DNA from: Rhizobium sp. NXC14
Lineage (GTDB): Bacteria > Pseudomonadota > Alphaproteobacteria > Rhizobiales > Rhizobiaceae
NCBI RefSeq assembly: GCF_002117485.1
Contig: NZ_CP021033.1
Location: forward strand, 62,001 to 126,000
Reading direction: 5' to 3'
DNA: 64,000 nucleotides
The notes beneath the pieces are model-generated. The model ran no database searches. It saw only the letters and a program-made list of their open reading frames with translations, and had not been told where the DNA came from. This document shows positions 8,365 to 16,726 of this stretch, in pieces. Position numbers and translations under genes: made by a program. Numbering within the stretch: the stretch's first letter is position 1; each line of letters begins with the position of its first letter.

Positions 8365-9093
8365 ATGCGAAAAACAACCACCGCCAAGACACCGGTACCT
8401 GTTGCCATGCAACTGACCCCGGACCTCGTAGCCAAAACCTTCAAGCCCGTCGAGGACGAGGGCCCAGAGCCTAACTGGACTCCAATCTCGGGTCAGCGAC
8501 TCGATGAACTCGTCAGCAGAGTAGAGCGGGAGGCTGGTGACGAGGAGATATGGGTGTTCGCTTATGGGTCTTTGATGTGGAACCCGGGCTTCGAAGTAGC
8601 GACAAGTGAAGAAGCCATTGCGTACGGGTGGCATCGTGCGTTCTCGTTGAGGATAGAACGGCTAAGGGCTACCTCCGATGCGCCGGGTCTGATGCTGGCG
8701 CTTCGGCCGGGAGGGAGTTGCTCTGGCCTCGTGCTGAAGCTCCCCTGCGCCACGAAAAGGCAGGATCTGCGTACGCTTCTGGCGCGCGAAATCCGATATG
8801 CCGAGGTGTGCGACATGGTGCGATGGGTTTCGGTCGAGACACCGACGGGTAGACGCCGCGCACTCACATTTTGGGCGAGCACGAAGCGATCACGGCTCAC
8901 GGAGAAGATACCGCTCGACGACGCCGCAGTGTTGATCGCTCAGGCATGCGGACCGGCGGGATCCTGCGCGGAATACCTGCATCGGACGGTCTTGGATCTG
9001 GCTGACCGGAACATCTTCGATCGAAACCTGTGGCAGCTACAGAAAATCGTCGCCGCAAGACTAAGGGCGCTTTCACAGGACGGCTCGATCTGA
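8365..9093 (+). CDS. gamma-glutamylcyclotransferase, ChaC-like
   Basis: ChaC-type protein (about 242 residues) expected to cleave the gamma-glutamyl group of glutathione, releasing 5-oxoproline and Cys-Gly. The diagnostic FAYGSLMWNPGF motif of the family (phosphate/substrate loop) is at about residue 60, followed by the WHRAFS stretch. One difference from the typical family is a serine/cysteine-rich GGSCSGLVLKL where a GxCxGVxY-type segment is usual. Start is uncertain: ATGs at 8320, 8365 and 8407 share the frame and none has a clear ribosome site. Glutathione turnover would suit the electrophile-detoxification genes around it. Confidence 0.78.
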   Translation: MRKTTTAKTPVPVAMQLTPDLVAKTFKPVEDEGPEPNWTPISGQRLDELVSRVEREAGDEEIWVFAYGSLMWNPGFEVATSEEAIAYGWHRAFSLRIERLRATSDAPGLMLALRPGGSCSGLVLKLPCATKRQDLRTLLAREIRYAEVCDMVRWVSVETPTGRRRALTFWASTKRSRLTEKIPLDDAAVLIAQACGPAGSCAEYLHRTVLDLADRNIFDRNLWQLQKIVAARLRALSQDGSI

Positions 9094-9142
9094 GGAAGGT
9101 GTAAGTCTCCTGAGGATCCGTGATGATGCGCGGCGGTGTACG

Positions 9143-10042
9143 TCAATCCAGCATGACCATCTGCGCCGCGACTTGCTCTTCGAAGAATTTCGAGAATGAA
9201 GCGATGCGGGGTGGAAGGGCCTGGTACGGCGGGTAAAACAGCGTCAGCCACAGGTCAGGCGGCGCCCACCCCTTGAAGACGTGGACGAGACGACCGCTCC
9301 TGATGTGATCGGCGATGTTGAATCCTGGGAGCAGTGCGACACCTGCACCGTCGGCGGCCATGTCCGCCAGTACCTCGCCACTGTTGGCGCTGAAGGCCCG
9401 ACCTGCCGAGATCGTGATGCTTGAGCCGCCGTCGGACAATAGCCAGTTCTCGCGCCGGCTTTCGCCACTATAGGCGAGGCAGTCGTCTGGCTTTAGTTCG
9501 TTGGGATGTTGCATATCGGCGAAACGGCTCCCCGGGGCCGCGACCAGGATGCGCGGCACTACCCTGATTTTTCTCCAGATCGTGTACTTGTCCGAAGGCT
9601 GTGATGAGATACGGATCGCCAGATCGTAATCGTCATCGACGATATTCACCAAACCGTCGGACAAGGAAATCTCAAAGCTCATCTTCGGATAGCGTTCCTT
9701 GAAACCTGACAGGATCGGCGGCAGCACGGTCTTGCCGAACCACGTCGGCGCGCTGATCCGCAGCCGCCCTTCGTCGGCCTTGTGTGCATTCATAACTTCG
9801 CGGCGCGCTTCTTCCAGCGTCTTCACCGCTGGCTGGATCTGCGCGGCGAAGATTGCGCCGTCAGTCGTCAGCGAGACTTGCCTTGTCGTGCGCACGAAAA
9901 GCTGCACGCCAAGTTCCGCCTCGAGTGCTGCAATCGCGCGTGTGACGGCTGCCGGCGTCATGTCCAACTCGCGGGCGACCTGGGCGAAATTTCGTTTTTC
10001 AGCAGCGAGCAGAAAGGTTCTGAGGGCTTTGTAATCGTTCAT
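9143..10042 (-). CDS. LysR-family transcriptional regulator
   Basis: Regulator of 299 residues with an N-terminal winged helix-turn-helix (FLLAAEKRNFAQVARELDM, then TRAIAALEAELGVQLFVRTT) and a C-terminal effector-binding domain. It is transcribed divergently from the ring-cleaving dioxygenase gene across 113 bp that contain motif site 2. The same motif stands before three other promoters nearby, so this protein is the best candidate for the regulator of the whole 7.1-16.6 kb cluster. The inducer is not evident; the target genes suggest a quinone or other aromatic electrophile. Confidence 0.9.
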   Translation of the reverse strand: MNDYKALRTFLLAAEKRNFAQVARELDMTPAAVTRAIAALEAELGVQLFVRTTRQVSLTTDGAIFAAQIQPAVKTLEEARREVMNAHKADEGRLRISAPTWFGKTVLPPILSGFKERYPKMSFEISLSDGLVNIVDDDYDLAIRISSQPSDKYTIWRKIRVVPRILVAAPGSRFADMQHPNELKPDDCLAYSGESRRENWLLSDGGSSITISAGRAFSANSGEVLADMAADGAGVALLPGFNIADHIRSGRLVHVFKGWAPPDLWLTLFYPPYQALPPRIASFSKFFEEQVAAQMVMLD

Positions 10043-10060
10043 GTCATTGTTTCAGGATTT

Positions 10061-10090
10061 GCAATTCACTCGAGAGGAATATTGCAATAC
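10061..10090 (+). promoter_or_regulatory. GCAAT-23-GCAAT motif, site 2 (divergent promoter)
   Basis: GCAAT boxes start at 10061 and 10084. Part of the site also forms an imperfect palindrome (GCAATTC with GAATATTGC). Its place between the LysR gene and its divergent target is typical of LysR autoregulatory sites. Confidence 0.7.
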
Positions 10091-10155
10091 CCGATGGCGA
10101 TCAACAGGCGTAGTTTTCAGATGAACAATTTCAATGCCCACTGAAAGGCATCTCC

Positions 10156-11088
10156 ATGATTAAGGACATCAAGGGATTACACCACGTGACTTCGATGGCA
10201 TCGGACGCGCGGCAGAACAATCGCTTCTTCACCGATACGCTTGGTCTGCGCCGCGTGAAGCAGACGGTCAACTTCGATGACCCCAGCGTCTATCACCTCT
10301 ACTACGGTGACGAGACAGGGGCGGCCGGGACAGTGATGACCTATTTTCCATTCCCGAACATGATGCTCGGCCGTCCCGGCGTCGGCGAAGTGGGCGAAAC
10401 ACAGTTCTCCGTGCCGAAGGGCTCGCTGAAATTCTGGCTGGACCGCTTCATCGCTCAAGGTGTGGACGGACTGGAATCTGACACCGTCTTCGGTGCCAAC
10501 CGACTTCGCTTCATGGGGCCGGACGGCGACGGCCTTGCGCTGATCGAGTCCTCCGGTGACACGCGGGCGCCGTGGGTTGCAGATGGAATCCCCGACGACG
10601 CGGCCATTCGCGGTTTCGCTGGCGCTCGTTTCAGCCTTCATGACACCGCTGCGACCGAAGAGCTGCTCGGGTTCATGGGCTACCAGCGCGCTGACAAAGA
10701 GGGCGACGTGACCCGATTCATTATCCCCGACGGCAATGGAGCGGACACGATCGATCTGGCAGCGTTGCCGAAGACGCCTTTTGCGCGCCAGGGCGCAGGT
10801 TCGGTGCACCACATCGCGTTCGCCGTCGAAAACCGCGAGAAGCAGCTCGAGGTGCGCAAGGCGCTGATGGACACCGGCTACCAGGTCACCCCCGTCATCG
10901 ACCGCGATTATTTCTGGGCCATCTACTTCCGCACGCCTGGCGGGGTGCTGTTCGAGGTCGCGACGAACGAGCCTGGCTTCAACCGGGACGAGGATACGGC
11001 GCATCTTGGGGAGGCTCTCAAGCTCCCAAGCCGATACGAGAACTATCGCACCGAGATTCAGGCCAACCTCGTGCCATTGTCGGCGTGA
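10156..11088 (+). CDS. ring-cleaving dioxygenase (MhqO/MhqA-like glyoxalase fold)
   Basis: Vicinal-oxygen-chelate protein of 310 residues made of two glyoxalase-type modules (about 1-130 and 150-300). Probable metal ligands are the His pair in KGLHHVTSMA near the start, the His in GSVHHIAFAV at about residue 220, and Glu in GGVLFEVATN near residue 272. Relatives in Bacillus (MhqA/MhqO) are induced by quinones and azo compounds and are thought to open hydroquinone rings. Transcribed divergently from LysR with shared motif site 2. Ribosome site AAAGG, 7 bases upstream. Confidence 0.85.
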   Translation: MIKDIKGLHHVTSMASDARQNNRFFTDTLGLRRVKQTVNFDDPSVYHLYYGDETGAAGTVMTYFPFPNMMLGRPGVGEVGETQFSVPKGSLKFWLDRFIAQGVDGLESDTVFGANRLRFMGPDGDGLALIESSGDTRAPWVADGIPDDAAIRGFAGARFSLHDTAATEELLGFMGYQRADKEGDVTRFIIPDGNGADTIDLAALPKTPFARQGAGSVHHIAFAVENREKQLEVRKALMDTGYQVTPVIDRDYFWAIYFRTPGGVLFEVATNEPGFNRDEDTAHLGEALKLPSRYENYRTEIQANLVPLSA

Positions 11089-11118
11089 GCAGCAATCTCC
11101 CGTCAAAGCCACGATAAG

Positions 11119-11147
11119 AGCGCCGCGTCCGAAAGGGCCGCGGCGCT
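11119..11147 (+). terminator. terminator behind the dioxygenase gene
   Basis: A 9-bp GC-rich stem (AGCGCCGCG with CGCGGCGCT), 11-base loop, then TTCCATTT, 30 bases after the stop codon. Confidence 0.6.
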
Positions 11148-11192
11148 TTCCATTTCGGCCGCGCTTGCGGTCTAACGATTGTTGCAGATACC

Positions 11193-11222
11193 GCAATTCA
11201 ATGGAAAGTCTTATTGCAATTC
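11193..11222 (+). promoter_or_regulatory. GCAAT-23-GCAAT motif, site 3
   Basis: GCAAT boxes start at 11193 and 11216. As in site 2, the first box extends to GCAATTC and the second is ATTGCAAT. The site precedes the isochorismatase-family gene (start 11405) by about 180 bp. Confidence 0.65.
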
Positions 11223-11404
11223 CGTGGACATCAGCCGTGCGATAAGTTTGTTTTCAGCAGCCAAGACAACGAGTGAGCGGCTCCGAGACGGGTCCAGGAA
11301 CACTTCAAGGTTCGCCGAACCAGGTCGCACCCGCGTCCGATCAATTGCTGCTGCCCATTATAACACCGCAACAGGCGGTCCAAACAACCGAAGAGGAAGT
11401 GACC

Positions 11405-12094
11405 ATGTCCAAGCTCGAAGTCCTGACCCCGGAAAACAGCCAGCTCATCTTTATTGACCAGCAGCCGCAGATGGCATTCGGGGTCCAATCGATCGATCGT
11501 CAGACGCTGAAGAACAATGTCGTCGGCCTCGCCAAGGCTGCCAAGATCTTCAACATCCCGACCACGATCACGACAGTCGAGACGCAATCCTTCTCGGGCA
11601 ACACGTATCCGGAACTCCTCGCCGTGTTCCCCGAGAACGATATCCTTGAGCGCACCTCGATGAACTCGTGGGATGACCAGAACGTTCGTGACGCTCTGGC
11701 GAAGAACGCCGCCAACGGCCGCAAGAAGATCGTCGTCTCCGGTCTGTGGACCGAGGTTTGCAACACGACGTTCGCGCTCTCGGCCCTCCATGATGTCCCG
11801 GAATACGAGATCTACATGGTCGCGGATGCTTCCGGCGGCACGTCCGCGGACGCACACAAATATGCGATGGATCGCATGGTGCAGGCAGGCGTGATTCCGG
11901 TCACCTGGCAGCAGGTCCTGCTCGAGTGGCAGCGCGACTGGGCTCGCAAGGAGACCTACGATGCGGTCACAGCCCTCGTAAAGGAGCATTCGGGCGCGTA
12001 CGGAATGGGCATCGACTACGCCTACACAATGGTTCACGGCGCAGAAGAACGCGTCAAGCACGGCAAGCGCATCGGTCCGAATCCCGCAAAGTAA
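11405..12094 (+). CDS. isochorismatase-fold cysteine hydrolase (YcaC-like)
   Basis: Cysteine hydrolase of 229 residues. The expected catalytic set is visible: Asp in IFIDQQPQMAF (residue 18), a Lys in GRKKIVVSG (about 109), and the nucleophile Cys in GLWTEVCNTTFALSAL (about 118). YcaC-type members are of uncertain substrate; relatives hydrolyse amides or N-carbamoyl compounds. The frame is open from 11273, but the ATG at 11405 is chosen: GAGGAAGTG lies 4-12 bases before it and the protein starts like its family there. It is followed by a strong hairpin and then the XapX gene. Confidence 0.85.
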   Translation: MSKLEVLTPENSQLIFIDQQPQMAFGVQSIDRQTLKNNVVGLAKAAKIFNIPTTITTVETQSFSGNTYPELLAVFPENDILERTSMNSWDDQNVRDALAKNAANGRKKIVVSGLWTEVCNTTFALSALHDVPEYEIYMVADASGGTSADAHKYAMDRMVQAGVIPVTWQQVLLEWQRDWARKETYDAVTALVKEHSGAYGMGIDYAYTMVHGAEERVKHGKRIGPNPAK

Positions 12095-12105
12095 CAGTCT
12101 GATCA

Positions 12106-12134
12106 GACCGTTCCGATCATCCATCGGAGCGGTC
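12106..12134 (+). terminator. strong hairpin between hydrolase and XapX genes
   Basis: A 12-bp stem with one G-U pair (left arm 12106-12117, right arm 12123-12134), 5-base loop, followed by CTTTCCTT. It ends the transcript or makes downstream expression partial, since no separate promoter motif is visible before the XapX gene. Confidence 0.7.
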
Positions 12135-12158
12135 CTTTCCTTAATTGGAGAACATCTC

Positions 12159-12446
12159 ATGAAAATCTATTTAATGTCGCTTGGTGCTGGCCTGCTCGTC
12201 GGGACCGTCTACAGCCTTCTCAACGTCCGATCACCAGCACCGCCTGTCATTGCCCTGGTCGGCCTTCTCGGAATCCTTGTCGGCGAACAAATTATTCCGT
12301 TCGCGAAGACGCTTTGGAGAAACGAGCCGGCGGCGATCTCATGGATTCATCAGATCAAGCCGCACATCTTCGGTCACCTGCCGAAGGGCGGCGACCGCAT
12401 CAACATTGCTCATAAGGCAAAGGCGACTGTAGAGGAGCGGGGCTGA
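12159..12446 (+). CDS. XapX-domain membrane protein (DUF1427)
   Basis: Small protein of 95 residues with two hydrophobic helices at about 3-20 and 30-48, carrying the GxxVGxxYxxxNVRSPAPP signature of XapX-domain proteins. These are widespread and often encoded next to transport or amidohydrolase genes; their function is unknown. TTGGAG lies 8 bases before the ATG. The stop codon overlaps the start of the amidohydrolase gene (ATGA), showing translational coupling. Confidence 0.82.
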   Translation: MKIYLMSLGAGLLVGTVYSLLNVRSPAPPVIALVGLLGILVGEQIIPFAKTLWRNEPAAISWIHQIKPHIFGHLPKGGDRINIAHKAKATVEERG

Positions 12447-14428
12447 TGACCACGCGTCGATCCTTTCTCGGAGGTGCATCGAGTTTGGCCTTCTCGAACC
12501 TCTTCTCACCAGCGAAAGCTGCCGATGCCAGACAGACCGGAGTAGACACTATGCATCCCGACCTGATCCTCCACAATGGCCGCGTGACCACCCTTGACCG
12601 GACCAATCCGAATGCTACGGCAATCGCCATTAAGGATGGGCTGTTCCTCGAAGTCGGATCCGATAGTGAGATCATGGCGCGCGCTGGTTCCAGCACTAAG
12701 ATCATCGACCTCAAGGGCAAGCGCGTTCTCCCCGGCCTCATCGACAACCATACCCATGTCGTTCGCGGTGGCCTGAACTACAACATGGAACTGCGCTGGG
12801 ACGGCGTGCGCTCGCTCGCCGATGCGATGGACATGCTGAAGCGCCAGGTGGCGATCACGCCCGCGCCGCAGTGGGTTCGCGTCGTCGGCGGGTTCACCGA
12901 ACATCAGTTCGCCGAAAAGCGGCTGCCCACTCTCGACGAGATCAACGCTGTCGCGCCTGACACACCCGTGTTCCTTCTGCACCTCTATGATCGTGCGCTG
13001 CTCAACGGTGCGGCTCTTCGCGCTGTCGGCTACAGCCGTGACACCCCGAACCCGTCCGGAGGCGAGATCACCCGCGATGCCAACGGCAATCCGACCGGTA
13101 TGCTGCTGGCCAAGCCGAATGCAGGCATTCTCTATTCGACGCTTGCCAAGGGGCCCAAGCTTCCGTTGGACTATCAGGTCAACTCTACCCGCCACTTCAT
13201 GCGCGAGTTGAACCGACTGGGCGTGACAGGCGTGATCGACGCGGGTGGTGGTTTCCAGAACTATCCTGACGACTATGAGGTCATCCAGAAGCTGTCCGAC
13301 GAGAACCAGATGACGGTTCGGCTGGCCTACAACCTTTTCACGCAGAAGCCGAAGCAGGAGAAGGAAGACTTCCTAAACTGGACGTCCTCGGTCAAATACA
13401 AGCAGGGCAACGATTACTTCCGCCACAACGGCGCCGGCGAAATGCTGGTGTTCTCCGCCGCCGACTTCGAGGACTTCCGGCAGCCGCGCCCGGAAATGGC
13501 GCCGGAAATGGAGGGCGAGCTGGAAGAGGTCGTGCGGGTTCTGGCCGAAAACCGCTGGCCGTGGCGTCTGCACGCCACATATGACGAGACGATCTCCCGT
13601 GCCCTTGACGTGTTCGAGAAGGTCGACAAAGACATTCCGCTCGAGGGACTAAACTGGTTCTTCGACCATGCCGAAACCATCTCGGATCGCTCGATCGACC
13701 GTATCGCCGCGCTCGGCGGTGGTATCGCCACACAACATCGTATGGCATATCAGGGCGAATACTTCGTTGAGCGCTATGGGCACGGCGTGGCGGAAGCGAC
13801 CCCGCCGATCAGGAAGATGCTCGACAAGGGCGTCAACGTCTCGGCCGGCACCGATGCCACCCGCGTCGCCTCCTATAATCCGTGGGTCTCGCTGTCGTGG
13901 ATGGTGACTGGCAAGACGCTCGGCGGCATGCAGCTCTATCCGCGGGCCAATTGCCTCGACCGCGAGACGGCGCTCAGGATGTGGACCGAAAAGGTCACAT
14001 GGTTCTCCAACGAGGAAGGCAAGAAGGGCCGCATCGAGAAAGGGCAGTTCGCCGATCTCGTGGTGCCGGACAAGGACTTCTTCTCCTGCGCCGAAGACGA
14101 GATCTCCTTCATCGTCTCGGAGTTGACCATGGTCGGCGGCAAGATCGTCTACGGCGCGGGTGACTTCAAGACGCTTGACGAGAACGACATTCCGCCCGCG
14201 ATGCCCGACTGGTCGCCTGTCCGCAAGTTCGGCGGATACGCGGCCTGGGGTGAACCGGAAGGCGCGGGCGCTCGTTCGCTGCGCCGCACCGCTATCTCTA
14301 CATGCGGATGCGCCAACGATTGCAGCGTTCACGGCCACGACCATGGCGGAGCCTGGACATCCAAGCTCCCGATAGCCGACCTCAAGGGCTTCTTCGGCGC
14401 TCTCGGCTGCTCCTGCTGGGCAGTCTGA
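12446..14428 (+). CDS. Tat-exported metal-dependent amidohydrolase (YtcJ-like)
   Basis: Amidohydrolase-superfamily enzyme of 660 residues. A twin-arginine signal (TTRRSFLGGASSLAF) is followed by the beta-sandwich segment (residues 38-95), the metal-binding DNHTHVVRGG (His102 and His104), a long TIM barrel with WFFDHAETISD and SAGTDATR near the end, and the C-terminal return to the sandwich (FADLVVPDKDFF). This matches YtcJ-like hydrolases acting on amides or carbamates. Odd feature: the last 45 residues hold five cysteines and two histidines (TCGCANDCSVHGHDHGG and GCSCWAV), a likely extra metal-binding tail. Substrate unknown. Confidence 0.82.
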   Translation: MTTRRSFLGGASSLAFSNLFSPAKAADARQTGVDTMHPDLILHNGRVTTLDRTNPNATAIAIKDGLFLEVGSDSEIMARAGSSTKIIDLKGKRVLPGLIDNHTHVVRGGLNYNMELRWDGVRSLADAMDMLKRQVAITPAPQWVRVVGGFTEHQFAEKRLPTLDEINAVAPDTPVFLLHLYDRALLNGAALRAVGYSRDTPNPSGGEITRDANGNPTGMLLAKPNAGILYSTLAKGPKLPLDYQVNSTRHFMRELNRLGVTGVIDAGGGFQNYPDDYEVIQKLSDENQMTVRLAYNLFTQKPKQEKEDFLNWTSSVKYKQGNDYFRHNGAGEMLVFSAADFEDFRQPRPEMAPEMEGELEEVVRVLAENRWPWRLHATYDETISRALDVFEKVDKDIPLEGLNWFFDHAETISDRSIDRIAALGGGIATQHRMAYQGEYFVERYGHGVAEATPPIRKMLDKGVNVSAGTDATRVASYNPWVSLSWMVTGKTLGGMQLYPRANCLDRETALRMWTEKVTWFSNEEGKKGRIEKGQFADLVVPDKDFFSCAEDEISFIVSELTMVGGKIVYGAGDFKTLDENDIPPAMPDWSPVRKFGGYAAWGEPEGAGARSLRRTAISTCGCANDCSVHGHDHGGAWTSKLPIADLKGFFGALGCSCWAV

Positions 14429-14438
14429 CGAACATTCA

Positions 14439-14463
14439 GCTCGGGTGGCCAACTGCCGCCCGA
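14439..14463 (+). terminator. hairpin behind the amidohydrolase gene
   Basis: A 10-bp stem with one G-U pair (CTCGGGTGGC with GCCGCCCGAG) and a 5-base loop begins 10 bases after the stop codon. The T-run (TGTTTTTGC) comes only about 17 bases later. Confidence 0.5.
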
Positions 14464-14487
14464 GAGCCGCCCATAATTGCTGTTTTT

Positions 14488-14517
14488 GCAATTAAATCGA
14501 AACTATTGCTGCAATTG
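14488..14517 (+). promoter_or_regulatory. GCAAT-23-GCAAT motif, site 4
   Basis: GCAAT boxes start at 14488 and 14511, the same 23-bp spacing as sites 1-3. It stands 73 bp before the DoxX-MFS operon. Confidence 0.65.
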
Positions 14518-14589
14518 TTGGCAAGGCGGTAGCCAGCCAATATCGCTCCATCGAACACAGCCGCTCGCGGCGGACATACAGGAGCCGAC

Positions 14590-15033
14590 ATGACCTACCA
14601 ATCTCAATCATCCAATCCAATCCGGAGCCGCGTGGCAGGCGTCGTCGAATCGCCTGTGGTGCGAACGGCGTCGCTGCTGGCTCTTTGCGCAGCCTACATC
14701 CAGGGTCCGCTCACCAAGATGTTCGACTTCAACGGTGCACTGGCTGAGATGGATCATTTCGCTCTGCATCCCGCCGCGTTCTTCGCGATCGCCGTGATCG
14801 TATTCGAGCTGACGGCCTCCGCCATGGTGATCTCGGGTTTCCTGCGCTGGGCGGGCGGGCTTGCGCTTTCAGGCTTCACCCTACTTGCAACCTTCATCGC
14901 CCTTCGCTTCTGGGAGATGGCGCCTGGGATGGACCGCATGATGGCCACCAATGCCTTCTTCGAGCACCTCGGCCTCGCAGGCGCATTCGTCTTCGTTACA
15001 GCATTCGACCTCACCAAGGGAGCAGGCAAATGA
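14590..15033 (+). CDS. DoxX-family membrane protein
   Basis: Membrane protein of 147 residues with four predicted helices (about 22-38, 55-75, 80-100 and 115-137). The GPLTKMFDFNGALAEM loop after the first helix and the glycine-rich third helix are typical of the DoxX/SURF4-like family. DoxX proteins are commonly co-encoded with quinone- or thiol-stress genes. AGGAG lies 5 bases before the ATG. Its stop overlaps the MFS start (ATGA at 15030), so the two are coupled, and both lie behind motif site 4. Confidence 0.82.
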   Translation: MTYQSQSSNPIRSRVAGVVESPVVRTASLLALCAAYIQGPLTKMFDFNGALAEMDHFALHPAAFFAIAVIVFELTASAMVISGFLRWAGGLALSGFTLLATFIALRFWEMAPGMDRMMATNAFFEHLGLAGAFVFVTAFDLTKGAGK

Positions 15034-16628
15034 GCGCCGCAAAATCATCCGGGGGAACCTTCGCGCCCCTCGCACAGCCCGTGTTCGCCGTCCTGTGGAT
15101 CGCCACCGTTATTGGTAACACCGGAAGCTTCATGCGCGATGTCGCAAGCTCCTGGCTGATGACGGATCTGTCCGCATCGCCGGCTGCGGTCGCCATGGTC
15201 CAGGCTGCCGGAACCCTGCCGATCTTCCTGCTTGCCATCCCCGCAGGCGTTCTGACCGACATCCTCGATCGCCGCAAGTTCCTGATCGCCATCCAGGTGC
15301 TACTCGCCTCTGTCAGCATGGCGCTGATGGTTCTCTCTCAGACGAGTATGCTTTCCGTCAGCGCGCTGATCGGTCTCACATTCCTCGGCGGGATCGGTGC
15401 TGCGCTGATGGGACCCACCTGGCAGGCGATAGTGCCGGAACTCGTGAAACGCGAGGACGTGAAGAGCGCGGTGGCGCTGAACTCGCTCGGCATCAACATC
15501 GCCCGCTCCATCGGGCCTGCCGCGGGTGGCCTGCTTCTCGCAGCCTTCGGAGCCGGGATCACCTATGGCGCGGACGTGGCCAGCTATATCGTCGTGATCG
15601 CAGCTCTTGTCTGGTGGCCGCGGGCAACGAACTCCAACGATGCGCTTCAGGAGAACTTCTTTGGTGCGTTCCGAGCCGGCCTCCGTTACACCCGCGCGAG
15701 CGAGCCGCTGCACGTCGTGCTTATGCGGGCGGCGATCTTCTTTGCCTTCGCCAGCGCAGTCTGGGCTCTTCTTCCGCTCGTTGCCCGCCAACTGCTCGGT
15801 GGTGATGCGAGCTTCTACGGCATCCTGCTTGGTGCGGTCGGTGCTGGTGCGATCGGCGGTGCCTTGGTGATGCCGAAGCTGCGTGCACGCTTGAGCTCGG
15901 ACGGCCTGCTCCTCGGCTCAGCGCTTGTCACAGCAGCCGTCATGGGTCTGCTTGCTCTCGCTCCACCGAAGTGGGTTGCGATCGTCGTCCTTCTTTTCCT
16001 CGGGGGAGCGTGGATCACGGCGCTGACGACGCTCAACGGCACCGCCCAGGCTGTGCTCCCGAACTGGGTGCGTGGTCGTGGTCTTGCTGTCTATCTGACC
16101 GTCTTCAATGGTGCGATGACTGCCGGAAGCCTCGGCTGGGGTGCTGTCGGCGAAGCCGTAGGCATCCAGTCGACCCTGCTCATCGGAGCTGGCGGCTTGC
16201 TCATCGCCGGGTTCATCATGCACCGACTGAAGCTTCCCTCGGGGGATGCCGACCTGGTGCCGTCCAACCACTGGCCGGAGCCGCTTGTTGCCGAACCGAT
16301 CGCTCATGACCGCGGCCCGGTTCTGATCCTGATCGAATACAAGGTCGAGAAGCAGCACCGCACAGCCTTCCTGCACGCAATCGATCATCTTTCCAGGGAG
16401 CGGCGCCGCGATGGTGCCTACGGATGGGGCATCACCGAGGATTCCGCCGATCCCGAGAAGATCGTTGAGTGGTTCATGGTGGAATCCTGGGCTGAACATC
16501 TTCGCCAGCACAAGCGGGTCTCGAACGCCGACGCCGATCTGCAAGGGAAGGTTTTGGCTTACCATGTCGGTGCCGAAAAACCTGTCGTCCGGCACTTCTT
16601 GGCAATCAATCGGCCCGCGGCGGCATGA
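15030..16628 (+). CDS. MFS exporter (EntS-like, MFS_3) with C-terminal soluble domain
   Basis: Major facilitator of 532 residues. The first 400 or so residues form about 11-12 membrane helices with the family motif DILDRRKFLIA in the 2-3 loop and LNSLGINIARSIGPAAGG in helix 5. The last 110 residues (from RGPVLILIEYKVEK) form a soluble domain resembling the antibiotic-biosynthesis-monooxygenase/dimeric ferredoxin-like fold, a tail present in many MFS_3 exporters. It probably exports a small hydrophobic or aromatic compound. Translation is coupled to doxX by a 4-base overlap. Confidence 0.85.
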   Translation: MSAAKSSGGTFAPLAQPVFAVLWIATVIGNTGSFMRDVASSWLMTDLSASPAAVAMVQAAGTLPIFLLAIPAGVLTDILDRRKFLIAIQVLLASVSMALMVLSQTSMLSVSALIGLTFLGGIGAALMGPTWQAIVPELVKREDVKSAVALNSLGINIARSIGPAAGGLLLAAFGAGITYGADVASYIVVIAALVWWPRATNSNDALQENFFGAFRAGLRYTRASEPLHVVLMRAAIFFAFASAVWALLPLVARQLLGGDASFYGILLGAVGAGAIGGALVMPKLRARLSSDGLLLGSALVTAAVMGLLALAPPKWVAIVVLLFLGGAWITALTTLNGTAQAVLPNWVRGRGLAVYLTVFNGAMTAGSLGWGAVGEAVGIQSTLLIGAGGLLIAGFIMHRLKLPSGDADLVPSNHWPEPLVAEPIAHDRGPVLILIEYKVEKQHRTAFLHAIDHLSRERRRDGAYGWGITEDSADPEKIVEWFMVESWAEHLRQHKRVSNADADLQGKVLAYHVGAEKPVVRHFLAINRPAAA

Positions 16629-16726
16629 CACAGAAGTAAGGAAGTGGCAGCTAGGGCTGCCGCTTCCGATCCATTAGCTAATTAGGTAACTCGAGAGATC
16701 ATTTGCCGATGCGAACGCCGCCAATC

